Origin: Pseudotabrizicola formosa
GTDB taxonomy: Bacteria > Pseudomonadota > Alphaproteobacteria > Rhodobacterales > Rhodobacteraceae
Assembly (NCBI RefSeq): GCF_002900965.1
Contig: NZ_PJOM01000003.1
Span: forward strand, 496,001 to 560,000
Length of the DNA: 64,000 bases
Reading direction: 5' to 3'
In this document: positions 44,051-53,319 of the stretch, one piece after another
How positions within the stretch are numbered: position 1 is the first letter of the stretch
Layout of the letters: each line of letters starts with the position of its first letter
Notes under the pieces: generated by a model
The model's input: only the letters and a program-made list of their open reading frames with translations
Database searches by the model: none
Told to the model about the DNA's origin: nothing
Program-made: the position numbers and the translations under genes

Positions 44051-45691
44051 ATGCTTCGCTCGCTCGACATCCGCGATGTGCTGATCATCGACCGGTTGAC
44101 CCTTGAACTGGGGCCGGGACTGAATGTGCTGACGGGTGAGACCGGGGCAGGAAAATCGATCCTGCTGGATGCACTGGGCTTTGTGCTGGGCTGGCGGGGC
44201 AGGGCAGAGCTGGTGCGCGCCGGGGCTGCGCAGGGTGAAGTGACGGCGGTGTTCGATCTGCCACCGGGACATGCGGCCCGCGCCGTGCTGGAAGAGGCCG
44301 GGATCGAAGCCGAAGATGACCTGTTCCTGCGCCGGGTGAACACCGCAGATGGCCGCAAGACTGCCTTTGTGAATGATCGCCGGGTGTCGGGCGAGGTGTT
44401 GCGGGCGCTGTCGGACGTGCTGGTGGAACTGCACGGTCAGCACGATGATCGGGGATTGCTGAACCCGCGCGGGCACCGGGCGCTACTGGATACCTTTGCC
44501 GGGATTGACCTGACCGCCGCGCGGGCGGCATGGGGCGCGGCGCGCGTGGCGCGCACCGCATTGGCACAGGCCGAGGCTGCGCTTGCGGCGGCGCGGGCCG
44601 AGGAAGATTTTCTGCGCCACGCGGTGGCGGAACTGGACAAACTCGCCCCTGAGCCGGGCGAAGAGGCGGTGCTGGACGCACGCCGGCGCACGATGCAGGG
44701 GGCAGAGCGTATCCGGGCTGATGTGGCGCGCGCCTTGCAGATGCTGTCCGAAGACGGGGCCGAGGCTGCCTTGCGTGACGCCACCCGCTGGCTTGAAGGG
44801 GCGTCTGACAAGGCCGAGGGCGCGCTGGAGGCACCGCTGGCGGCCATCGGTCGGGCTCTGATCGAATTGTCGGATGCGCAGGCCGGGGTCGAGGCGTGTC
44901 TGGCGGGTCTGGACGTCAATCCCGGAGACCTGGAGGCGGTGGAAGAGCGTTTGTTTGCCATTCGCGCTTTGGCCCGCAAGCATGGGGTGCTGCCCGATGA
45001 TCTGGGGGGCTTTGCGCAAGACTTGCGGTCACGTCTGCTGGCGCTGGACAATGGCGCGGCGGGGATCGGGGCGCTGGAAAAGACGCTGGCCGAAGCGGAA
45101 GCCGCCTGGCGTGCCGAGGCGGCGCGGCTGACCGCGGCGCGGGTTGAGGCCGCCGCGCGGCTGGACCGGGCAATGGCGGCGGAACTGGCACCGCTGAAGA
45201 TGGAGCGAGCGGTCTTTGCCACGGAAGTGACCCGCAGTGATGGCGGGCCCGAAGGGGCGGATGACGTCACCTTTACCGTTGCAACCAACCCCGGGGCGCC
45301 TTCTGGCGCGCTGAACAAGATCGCTTCGGGGGGGGAACTGAGCCGGTTCCTGCTGGCGCTGAAAGTCTGCCTGACCGCGCAGACCGAAGGCCTTACAATG
45401 ATTTTTGACGAAATCGACCGGGGCGTTGGCGGAGCGACTGCCGATGCGGTTGGTCGGCGGTTGAAGCTGCTGTCCGACACCGCCCAAGTGCTTGTGGTGA
45501 CCCATAGCCCGCAGGTGGCGGCGCTGGGTGCACATCACTGGCGTGTGGAAAAGCGGGTGCAGGACGGCCAGACCCTCTCGACCGTGCTGCCCCTTTCGGC
45601 AGCGGAACGGGTGGAGGAAATCGCACGGATGCTGTCCGGCGACACTGTCAGCGACGCCGCGCGCGAGGCGGCACGGGCCCTGCTGGGTTAA
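44051..45691 (+). CDS. recN: DNA repair protein RecN
   Basis: SMC-like ATPase for double-strand break repair; 546 residues. Walker A VLTGETGAGKSILLDALGFV near 31-50; the LHGQHDDRGLLNP motif; a coiled-coil middle rich in Ala, Glu and Arg; then the signature ASGGELSRFLLALKVCL and Walker B TMIFDEIDRGVGGATADAVG; the end has VVTHSPQVAALGAHHW. Tail to tail with the next gene, 6 bases apart. Confidence 0.96.
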   Translation: MLRSLDIRDVLIIDRLTLELGPGLNVLTGETGAGKSILLDALGFVLGWRGRAELVRAGAAQGEVTAVFDLPPGHAARAVLEEAGIEAEDDLFLRRVNTADGRKTAFVNDRRVSGEVLRALSDVLVELHGQHDDRGLLNPRGHRALLDTFAGIDLTAARAAWGAARVARTALAQAEAALAAARAEEDFLRHAVAELDKLAPEPGEEAVLDARRRTMQGAERIRADVARALQMLSEDGAEAALRDATRWLEGASDKAEGALEAPLAAIGRALIELSDAQAGVEACLAGLDVNPGDLEAVEERLFAIRALARKHGVLPDDLGGFAQDLRSRLLALDNGAAGIGALEKTLAEAEAAWRAEAARLTAARVEAAARLDRAMAAELAPLKMERAVFATEVTRSDGGPEGADDVTFTVATNPGAPSGALNKIASGGELSRFLLALKVCLTAQTEGLTMIFDEIDRGVGGATADAVGRRLKLLSDTAQVLVVTHSPQVAALGAHHWRVEKRVQDGQTLSTVLPLSAAERVEEIARMLSGDTVSDAAREAARALLG

Positions 45692-45697
45692 CAGGTC

Positions 45698-46084
45698 TCA
45701 GCTTTCAACCATCGCGAAAGTGGCGGTCAGGGCTTGCCAGCCATCGCCTTTTGCGGCCAGCACGGCGGTCAGCAGCGCGCCAATGCGGGGCAGTTCGGCC
45801 CCTGTGGCATCGCGCAATCCGGTGACGACGTAACGCTGATGCAGGATGGCTGCCCCGGGACCAATCGGGCGCAAAGTGGTTTTTCCGCTCACCAGCCGGG
45901 CCATGCGCGACAAGCCACTGAATTCCTGCCGGATGCCTTCGATGATCTGCTTGCGGCCTTCGGCCCAATGGCCAGTGAGGGCGTGAAAGCTGCCATCTTC
46001 GGCAAACAGCGCGGCGATGCCTTCGGCGTTCTGACTGCCGAAAGCGTTTGCGAAAGCCCGGGGGAAATCTGCAGGATCGCTCAT
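45698..46084 (-). CDS. SnoaL/NTF2-like protein
   Basis: 128 residues, one NTF2-like cone domain: FANAFGSQNAEGIAALFAED then GSFHALTGHWAEGRKQIIEG, the typical layout of SgcJ/EcaC and DUF4440 proteins. Such proteins bind small ligands or catalyse isomerase-type steps; no substrate can be inferred. The 106 bases upstream of its start hold nothing recognised. Confidence 0.75.
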   Translation of the reverse strand: MSDPADFPRAFANAFGSQNAEGIAALFAEDGSFHALTGHWAEGRKQIIEGIRQEFSGLSRMARLVSGKTTLRPIGPGAAILHQRYVVTGLRDATGAELPRIGALLTAVLAAKGDGWQALTATFAMVES

Positions 46085-46190
46085 CGCCGGACCAGCACCA
46101 GGCGCGACTGGCCAGAGCGTTTCCTATTTGGCGCGGAATGGGGATGGGGGGTGTCAGGGCTCACAAGCGTCCTCCGGCTGAGGCGTCAAC

Positions 46191-46853
46191 CTACTGCGCG
46201 GCGGCAGCCGCTGCAACCGGTGCCAGGGCGGTGGCAAGGTCGCCGTAGCCGGTAAACCGCCGCTGATAGGCAAGGTTCAGCCGGCGGGCACAGTCCATCG
46301 CCTTGGCGTCCAGCGCCGGGTCATCGGTCTGGGCCTGATAGATCAAGGTCGTGTAATGGCCGAAATACATGTCCCGCAATTCTGGATGCCGGTCCAGGCC
46401 CATGGGGCGCCAGACAAAGGCATCGAATTGGCGCACCAGAAAATCGGTCAGGTAAAAGGCGGTGAACTCGACATCGGCCTTGGCGGCAAAGGCCGCGTTC
46501 CCCTCGAAAAAACTGTAGCAATGCGGGCCTTCGATCATCTGCACCCCAAGCTTGGCGCATTTGGCCTGCAACAAACCGCCGGTGCCGCAATCGGCGTAGA
46601 CGATGAAGATGTCATCATAGGCGGCGCGGTGGGTGCAGACCGCTTGCTCCACCGCGGCAGGAATCCGGTCGGGCCAGAGGTGCAGGTTTGCAGGCAGGCA
46701 TTGAAGGTCCAGATGCGCCCAGCCGTTCAGGCGTTTGAGGGCAAGGATTTCATGGGCAAGGGCCCCACAGGCGATCAAGAGGGTCCGCCCCTGGCCTGTG
46801 GCTGCAAGTCCGGCGCGGGTCAGGGTCGCATCATCGGGTGGCGTCAGCGCCAC
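46191..46853 (-). CDS. DUF1638 family protein
   Basis: 220 residues from GTG 46853. Family strings: LIACGALAHEILALKRLNGW, LDLQCLPANLHLWPDRIPAA, VYADCGTGGLLQA and IEGPHCYSFFEGNAAF. Function is unknown; DUF1638 genes tend to occur near corrinoid methyltransferase genes, as here. The frame is open much further up but without an ATG; GTG 46853 overlaps the small upstream gene by 10 bases and gives the usual length, so coupled translation is likely. Confidence 0.8.
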   Translation of the reverse strand: MALTPPDDATLTRAGLAATGQGRTLLIACGALAHEILALKRLNGWAHLDLQCLPANLHLWPDRIPAAVEQAVCTHRAAYDDIFIVYADCGTGGLLQAKCAKLGVQMIEGPHCYSFFEGNAAFAAKADVEFTAFYLTDFLVRQFDAFVWRPMGLDRHPELRDMYFGHYTTLIYQAQTDDPALDAKAMDCARRLNLAYQRRFTGYGDLATALAPVAAAAAAQ

Positions 46854-46999
46854 TGCCGCAGGCCCAGCATCAGGCTGGCGGACAGCGCGGCAAGGGCGAC
46901 GGCCATCATCGGCACCTGCGCCCAGAAGGCCAAAGCCAGCGTGGCACCAGCCGCGGCAATCACGAACACAAGCATCATCAGAAACAAGGGAAGGGGCAT
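46844..46999 (-). CDS. 51-residue membrane protein upstream of DUF1638
   Basis: Short gene: ATG 46999, stop at 46844-46846, 51 residues. Two hydrophobic helices (about 4-26 and 30-47) and a basic end LRQWR. AGAGGAGAG 5 bases before the ATG is a strong ribosome site. Its stop overlaps the DUF1638 GTG start by 10 bases, so the two are likely translated together. No family recognised. Confidence 0.7.
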   Translation of the reverse strand: MPLPLFLMMLVFVIAAAGATLALAFWAQVPMMAVALAALSASLMLGLRQWR

Positions 47000-47065
47000 T
47001 CGACTCTCCTCTACCTGTCATGAATGTGGCGCTTGGTTGGGGGATTGCCAAGCCCCAAGGCAAGA

Positions 47066-47099
47066 AAAAGCCCCGCACGTCAGGGACGCCGGGACTTTT
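47066..47099 (-). terminator. Terminator after the corrinoid protein gene
   Basis: AAAAG-C-CCCG pairs with CGGG-A-CTTTT, with a further small inner pairing; the minus strand continues as a T-rich run. It lies 17 bases past the corrinoid gene and ahead of the small-protein/DUF1638 pair. Confidence 0.7.
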
Positions 47100-47115
47100 G
47101 CAAAGGGATGTCGCC

Positions 47116-47811
<696 letters not shown>

Positions 47812-47971
47812 TGGGGTGCGCTCCTGCGGCGGGGTCTCTTGCAGTCTGCATGGGGCCAAACGCCCGATGCCACTTTCCGGTTTACGACATGCCCGGATTG
47901 AAAGCCGACAGCGCAGGAAACCGGCAGGTATTGGCTTGCAGTTTGTTCGTGAAATGTTCATGTTTGGGCGC

Positions 47972-49060
47972 ATGTCAGAGCCTGATCCCACCTTGCTGCC
48001 CGGACATCGGGTCCGCGCGCGCGGCGCGGCGTCGAATGCGGCGGGCCGCTTCGAGCCGCAGGCGCGGGTGAGGGTGGATGACGGTTGGGATATCGCGGAA
48101 GACGCGCGGTTGCTGCGCACCGAAATCAGGGCAGAGCGGCCCCGGTCGGCGCTGACTTACAATCGATCGCCGGATCTGCCGTTCGACCGGTCGGTGAATC
48201 CGTATCGGGGCTGCGAGCATGGCTGCATCTACTGCTTTGCCCGGCCCAGCCACGCTTTCCTGAACCTGTCACCGGGGCTGGATTTCGAGACAAAGCTGAT
48301 TGCCCGGCCCGGCATTGCCAATGTGCTGGCCGATGAGTTGCGGGCAAGGGCCTATCAGGTGGCACCGGTGGCTCTGGGCACCAACACCGACCCCTATCAG
48401 CCCTGCGAGACCGAGCATCAGCTGATGCGGCAGGTGCTGCAGGTGCTGTCTGCCTTCAACCATCCGACCGCGATCACCACCAAGGGCACGTTGATCGAAC
48501 GTGACCTCGACATCCTGGCCCCGATGGCCGCCAAGGGGCTGCTGCGCGTGGGGATTTCGGTGACCACTCTGGATGCGGATCTGTCGCGGCGGCTGGAGCC
48601 GCGCGCCCCGGCACCGATGCGGCGCCTGGCGGTGATCCGGCGCTTGTCAGAGGCCGGCGTTCCCGTGCGGGCCATGCTTGCTCCGGTCATTCCCGGCCTG
48701 ACCGATCATGAGCTGGAACCGCTGTTGACCGCCTGCCGCGAAGCGGGCGCACAGGCCGCCAGCTGGATCGCGCTGCGCCTGCCGCGTGAGGTGTCGCCGC
48801 TGTTTCAGGATTGGCTGGCGCAGCATGTGCCGGACCGGGCGGCCAAGGTGATGGCGCGGGTGCGCGAGATGCACGGCGGGCAGGACTATGACGCGCAATG
48901 GGGAAGGCGGATGCGGGGGGAAGGGGTCTGGGCCGACCTGATTGCGCAACGCTTCGACAAGGCTGTGGCGCGGCTGGGGCTGGTCAAGGGGATGCCGCCC
49001 CTGCGCTGCGATCTGTTTGCGCCGCCGCCCCGGGCGGGGGATCGGCAGGCGCTGCTCTGA
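47972..49060 (+). CDS. PA0069-family radical SAM protein
   Basis: 362 residues. The 4Fe-4S motif CEHGCIYC follows the family string NPYRGC; then FARPSHAFLNLSPGLDFETK, GTNTDPYQPCE and ITTKGTLIERD. These match the PA0069/SplB-like radical SAM group, whose reaction is unknown. ATG 47972 chosen (MSEPDPTLLPGHRVRARG); two ATGs up to 18 bases earlier are possible. Divergent from the corrinoid gene, convergent with the homocysteine methyltransferase gene. Confidence 0.85.
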   Translation: MSEPDPTLLPGHRVRARGAASNAAGRFEPQARVRVDDGWDIAEDARLLRTEIRAERPRSALTYNRSPDLPFDRSVNPYRGCEHGCIYCFARPSHAFLNLSPGLDFETKLIARPGIANVLADELRARAYQVAPVALGTNTDPYQPCETEHQLMRQVLQVLSAFNHPTAITTKGTLIERDLDILAPMAAKGLLRVGISVTTLDADLSRRLEPRAPAPMRRLAVIRRLSEAGVPVRAMLAPVIPGLTDHELEPLLTACREAGAQAASWIALRLPREVSPLFQDWLAQHVPDRAAKVMARVREMHGGQDYDAQWGRRMRGEGVWADLIAQRFDKAVARLGLVKGMPPLRCDLFAPPPRAGDRQALL

Positions 49061-49119
49061 CCCGCGCGGCGGGCCCCTGACCCTTTGGGCCGGGTGTGAT
49101 CGCTGCCGAATGTCCGGTC

Positions 49120-50136
49120 TCAGCCGCGGCGGTTGCGGCGTTCGCGCTTGGGGTCGTTCGTGGTGTCGCCGGTGCCGTCCGAAGCCGAGGAAAAGCCGCC
49201 CAACTTGGCCGATATATCCTCCAGCGTCGGGCGCGGACCCATGGGGGTATCTTCCAGGGCTTTGCGCATCGCCTTCAGATGCTCGGGCATGGTGCCGCAG
49301 CAGCCGCCGATGATGCGCGCACCCGCGTCGCGGGCCAGCACGGCATATTCCCCCATCAGCTCGGGTGTGCCGTCGTAATGGATGTGTCCGTCGTGATATT
49401 TCGGGATACCGGCATTGCCCTTCGCGATGATCGGGCGCGCGCTGCCGGTGGAGACAAAGCCCAGCACGGTGCGCATCAGATCCGACGCGCCCACACCGCA
49501 ATTGGCCCCGAAGGCCAGCGGCGGGTTGGCCAGCTTTTCGACCATCTCTGCCATTGCGGCAGAGGTGGTGCCCATCATGGTGCGGCCTGCAGTGTCAAAG
49601 CTCATTGTGCCGCACCAGGGCATCCCGGCCAGTGCGGCGGCTTCGGCCGCAGCCTTGTATTCTTCGGGCGCAGAGATGGTTTCCACCCAGAGCACATCGG
49701 CCCCGCCTGCCTTGAGCCCTTCGGCCTGTTCATGGAACATCTCGACCGCAAGCGCATGCGTAAGCGTGCCCATCGGCTCGAAAATCTCACCTGTGGGGCC
49801 GACAGATCCCGCCACCACGACGGTCCGGCCCGAGGCATCGGCAATATCGCGTGCCAGTGCCGCGCCGACGCGGTTCAGCTCATGGACGCGGTCCTGCGCC
49901 TGATGCAGTTTCAATCGGCTGGCATTGCCGCCAAAGGTATTGGTCAGGAAAATATCCGAGCCGGACTCAACTGCGCCGCGATAGAGTTTGCGGATATTGT
50001 CTGGCTGGTCGATGTTCCAGAACTCGGGCGGTTCGCCCGAAGACAGGCCCATGTTGAACAGGTTGGTCCCTGTCGCGCCATCGGCCATCAGCCAGTCACG
50101 GACAGCAAGCAGCTTGGAAAGGGCGTCCTGGGGCAT
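49120..50136 (-). CDS. Homocysteine S-methyltransferase (separate domain protein)
   Basis: 338 residues, only the Hcy-binding TIM barrel: LMADGATGTNLFNMG at the start, LTNTFGGNASRL, AGSVGPTGE, and zinc ligands Cys213 (GANCG), Cys279 and Cys280 (GGCCGT). It methylates homocysteine to methionine using a methyl-corrinoid protein or a betaine-type donor. With the corrinoid protein at 47116-47811 it resembles the split methionine synthase reported from marine Rhodobacterales. The arginine-rich end RERRNRRG is probably disordered. Confidence 0.88.
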   Translation of the reverse strand: MPQDALSKLLAVRDWLMADGATGTNLFNMGLSSGEPPEFWNIDQPDNIRKLYRGAVESGSDIFLTNTFGGNASRLKLHQAQDRVHELNRVGAALARDIADASGRTVVVAGSVGPTGEIFEPMGTLTHALAVEMFHEQAEGLKAGGADVLWVETISAPEEYKAAAEAAALAGMPWCGTMSFDTAGRTMMGTTSAAMAEMVEKLANPPLAFGANCGVGASDLMRTVLGFVSTGSARPIIAKGNAGIPKYHDGHIHYDGTPELMGEYAVLARDAGARIIGGCCGTMPEHLKAMRKALEDTPMGPRPTLEDISAKLGGFSSASDGTGDTTNDPKRERRNRRG

Positions 50137-50227
50137 CGTGACCTCGGTATGGGGGAAGGGGACTCTGGTAGATAAAGAGCAGGGCGCTCTGCCGGGGGCA
50201 CCCCCCGGCTGAGTGCCCCGGCCGGTG

Positions 50228-50542
50228 TCAGATTTCGGACATCAGCTGTGCTTTGGCAACCGGCAGAAGCTCGGCCATTTTCAGGCGGATGTCGTCAGCA
50301 CTGGCCTTGCCGGCCAGATCTGCGGCGACCTTGCGCACCACATCCTCGATGCCTGCCTCTTCGAAATCGGCTTCAACAACCGTGATCGCATAGGCCGACG
50401 CCGCTTCACCGGAGAGGCCCATCAGCTCTGCCGCCCAAAGGCCCACAAGTTTGTTGCGGCGCGCTTCGGCGCGGAATTGCATTTCTGCATCATGGGCAAA
50501 CTTGTTTTCAAACGCATTTTCGCGGTCATCGAAGCTGGTCAT
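50228..50542 (-). CDS. F1-ATPase inhibitor, zeta subunit (DUF1476)
   Basis: 104 residues from ATG 50542. The opening TSFDDRENAFENKFAHDAEM, then FRAEARRNKLVGLWAAELMG is the DUF1476 hallmark. In Paracoccus denitrificans this zeta subunit inserts its N-terminal helix into F1 and blocks ATP hydrolysis. An alphaproteobacterial marker. The open frame further upstream is not used. Divergent from purC. Confidence 0.92.
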   Translation of the reverse strand: MTSFDDRENAFENKFAHDAEMQFRAEARRNKLVGLWAAELMGLSGEAASAYAITVVEADFEEAGIEDVVRKVAADLAGKASADDIRLKMAELLPVAKAQLMSEI

Positions 50543-50760
50543 GGGCGGCCCTTTGATTGAAGATCTGCAGCCCCTGATATGCCCGTCCCACCGAGTCGCC
50601 GCAAGGGGGGGATGGCTTTGCCCCTGCGCAACGCAGGTGCGCGTCTTTTGGAGCCTTGCGGCCATCGGCTTGCAGCGGGGGGCGGCTTCACGTATAGGCC
50701 AGTCAAAGCCAGTTGGGGCGGTGCTTCACCGCCCCTTACTGCATTTGTCGCGGAGAGTTC

Positions 50761-51531
50761 ATGGCACGGCGCAAGAAGGTCTATGAGGGCAAGACGAAGA
50801 TCCTCTATGACGGTCCGGAACCCGGCACTTTGATCCAGTATTTCAAGGATGAAGGCATCTCATCCGAAGCTCCGGTGACCAGCGAGGCCAAGGGCACCGA
50901 AGGCAAGGGCGTGCTGAACAACCGGCTGTCCGAGTTTTTCATGACCGGTCTGAACAGCATTGGCGTGCCGACTCATTTCATCAAGCGGCTGAACATGCGC
51001 GAGCAGCTGGTGCGGATGGCCGAGATCCTGCCGCTGGAAGTGGTGGTGCGCAACTTTGCCGCTGGCGAACTGTCGTCCAAGCTGGGGATTCCCGAAGGCA
51101 CAGCGCTGCCGCGTCCGATTGTGGAATATTACTACAAGGATGACCGGCTGTCCTCGCCCATGGTGGCCGAAGAGCATATCGTGGCCTTCGGCTGGGCCAG
51201 CCAGCAGGATCTGGATGATGTGGTGGCGCTGGCGCTGCGGGTGAATGATTTCCTGTCAGGTGTGATGATGGGCGTGGGCGTGCGTCTGGCCGATTTCCGC
51301 ATCGAGGTCGGCCGGGTCTGGGAGGGCGATTTCATGCGTCTGATCATCGCCGACGAAATCAGCCCCGACAATTGCCGGCTTTGGGATATGCGGCCGGTGA
51401 TTGATCGCGGCGATGGTCAACCGGTGGCCGAGCCGGGACCGATGGCCGATGTCTATACGGAACTCGCGCGGCGGCTGGGGGTTTTGCCCACCAACGTGAC
51501 CCATACGCCGAAGCCGACGCTGATCAATTAG
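50761..51531 (+). CDS. purC: SAICAR synthetase
   Basis: Purine synthesis: joins CAIR and aspartate with ATP; 256 residues. MARRKKVYEGKTKILYDGPE at the start, ATP loop, EVVVRNFAAGELSSKLGIPE, and ADFRIEVGRVWEG with IADEISPDNCRLWD. ATG 50761 gives the conserved start. purS follows after 134 bases. Confidence 0.96.
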   Translation: MARRKKVYEGKTKILYDGPEPGTLIQYFKDEGISSEAPVTSEAKGTEGKGVLNNRLSEFFMTGLNSIGVPTHFIKRLNMREQLVRMAEILPLEVVVRNFAAGELSSKLGIPEGTALPRPIVEYYYKDDRLSSPMVAEEHIVAFGWASQQDLDDVVALALRVNDFLSGVMMGVGVRLADFRIEVGRVWEGDFMRLIIADEISPDNCRLWDMRPVIDRGDGQPVAEPGPMADVYTELARRLGVLPTNVTHTPKPTLIN

Positions 51532-51665
51532 CTGGGCCCGGTGCAGCGCCGCGCCGGTCTGCGCCTGGTGACCCCCGCACGCCCCCTTGCTCCGACGGGG
51601 AGGGGGCGATAAGGGAGGTGCGGACTCCGGTCAGCCCCAATCTCGTCAGTCAATGAGGAAGTGCC

Positions 51666-51905
51666 ATGAAAGCCCGCGTCACCGTCATGCTGAAGAACGG
51701 CGTTCTGGATGTGCAGGGCGAGGCCGTGCGCCACGCGCTTGGCACCCTTGGCTTTGCCGGGGTCGATGGTGTCCGCCAGGGCAAGGTGATCGAGCTGGAT
51801 CTGGCCGAGCGGGATGCGGCCAAGGCCGAGGCTGATGTGAAAGCGATGTGCGACAAGCTGCTGGCCAATACCGTGATCGAATCCTACCGCGTCGAGATTC
51901 TCTAA
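51666..51905 (+). CDS. purS: Phosphoribosylformylglycinamidine synthase subunit PurS
   Basis: 79 residues, the small bridging subunit of the PurLQS complex. MKARVTVMLKNGVLDVQGEA, then HALGTLGFAGVDGVRQGKVI and CDKLLANTVIESYRVEI are typical. GAGGAAG before ATG 51666. purQ is not next door but at 62.8-63.4 kb on the other strand. Confidence 0.95.
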   Translation: MKARVTVMLKNGVLDVQGEAVRHALGTLGFAGVDGVRQGKVIELDLAERDAAKAEADVKAMCDKLLANTVIESYRVEIL

Positions 51906-51972
51906 GCGGCCAACGGTGCCGCAGGACAGGGCGCGCCTCTTCCGGATAGGGCGATCAGACAGAAGATGACCG

Positions 51973-53319
51973 TCAGTTCCGCTTGGCAAGGTGCAGGCGG
52001 AGCCCGTTTGCGGCGCGCACCGTAAGGTGGGCGACAGGAACCGGCACGTCGCCTGCGATGGGTGTGAACTGCCAGTGGCGGACCAGATGCGCCAGCAGCA
52101 GCGGGCCCTCGACCATGGCAAACCCGGCACCGGGGCACACGCGGGGGCCTGCCGAGAACGGCAGATAGGCGTCACGCGCACAGATTTTGGTTTCCGCGCG
52201 CGACCAACGGTCGGGGTCGAAGCCGTCGGGGTTGGTCCAGAGCCGCTCGTGCCGGTGCAGGTGCCAGGGCGACAGCACGATCTGTGCACCCGGTGTGATC
52301 GCGCGGTCGCGGAAGGTTTCCGGGCAGCGGTTCTCACGCACCATCATCGGCACCGGCGGATAGAGCCGAAGGGTTTCGCGGAACACGTCGCGTGTGAATT
52401 TCAGGCGGGACATGGCGGCGAAATCGGCCTGTTCGGGCAGCAAGGCCGCCTCTGCCGCGACACGGTCCTGTGCGTCCGGATGGGTGGCCAGCAGATAGAG
52501 CGCCCAGGCAAGGGCAGAGGCGCTGGTTTCATGGCCCGCCAGAAAGAAGATGGCGACCTGATCGACCATCTCCTCGGTGCTGAAGACCTCCCCGGTCTGT
52601 GGGTCGGGGGTCTGCATGATCTTTGTGGCCAGATCATCGGGGGCAGCGCCTGCGGCGATCTGCGCTGCGCGTGCGGTGGCCAGTTCTGTGATCAGGGCGC
52701 GGATCCTTGCCGCGGCCGCGCGCGTTGTGCGCCGGTGCAGGCGGGGGAACCAGTGCGGCAGGGGCAGGAAGGCGGCCAGGTTCAGGATGGGCTGGCTGCG
52801 CTGATAGGCGCGGAAAGCGTGAAACACGGCCTGTGCGGTCTGATCCTCGATAGGAATGGAAAATAGCGTGCGGAAGATCACGTCGGCGGCGGCATGGCTG
52901 GTTTCTGCTTCGATTTCAACCGTACCAGTCCGCAGGCGGGAGGTGGCGGCCTCGGCCGCCTGCCACATGGCGGGGAAGCTGTCACGCAGCCGACCGCCTT
53001 CAAAGGCCGGGTCGATGATGCGGCGCTGCCTCTCCCAGACCGTGCCATTCGTCACAAAGACCGACTTGCCCAACAGCGGGGCCAGTCCTTCGCGGATGCG
53101 GTCCGACTTCGGGAAGTCTTGCGGGCGGGATTTCAGAACCAGATCAATGAGGTCTGGGTCATTGCACAGGTAACTTCTGAAAAATGGCGTGCGGAATTCG
53201 GCCATCCATGCCCGGTAGAGCCGCGCTGGTTGCGCCGACAGGATGTCGTGCCGGAACAGCTGCAGATGCCGCCAGAGCGAAACGCGGTCAGGACGCGGGA
53301 TGGGTTTGGGCGGGGTCAT
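51973..53319 (-). CDS. Cytochrome P450
   Basis: Heme monooxygenase of 448 residues, soluble type. I-helix FLAGHETSASALAWAL, ExxR in FRETLRLYPPVP, the PERF-like region DPDRWSR, and heme Cys395 in FSAGPRVCPG. The family looks like the CYP102/CYP4-related bacterial fatty-acid or alkane group, but the substrate is unknown. No ferredoxin or reductase gene is near. Its ATG overlaps the stop of the upstream hydrolase gene by 4 bases (53316-53319), so the two are coupled. Confidence 0.93.
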   Translation of the reverse strand: MTPPKPIPRPDRVSLWRHLQLFRHDILSAQPARLYRAWMAEFRTPFFRSYLCNDPDLIDLVLKSRPQDFPKSDRIREGLAPLLGKSVFVTNGTVWERQRRIIDPAFEGGRLRDSFPAMWQAAEAATSRLRTGTVEIEAETSHAAADVIFRTLFSIPIEDQTAQAVFHAFRAYQRSQPILNLAAFLPLPHWFPRLHRRTTRAAAARIRALITELATARAAQIAAGAAPDDLATKIMQTPDPQTGEVFSTEEMVDQVAIFFLAGHETSASALAWALYLLATHPDAQDRVAAEAALLPEQADFAAMSRLKFTRDVFRETLRLYPPVPMMVRENRCPETFRDRAITPGAQIVLSPWHLHRHERLWTNPDGFDPDRWSRAETKICARDAYLPFSAGPRVCPGAGFAMVEGPLLLAHLVRHWQFTPIAGDVPVPVAHLTVRAANGLRLHLAKRN

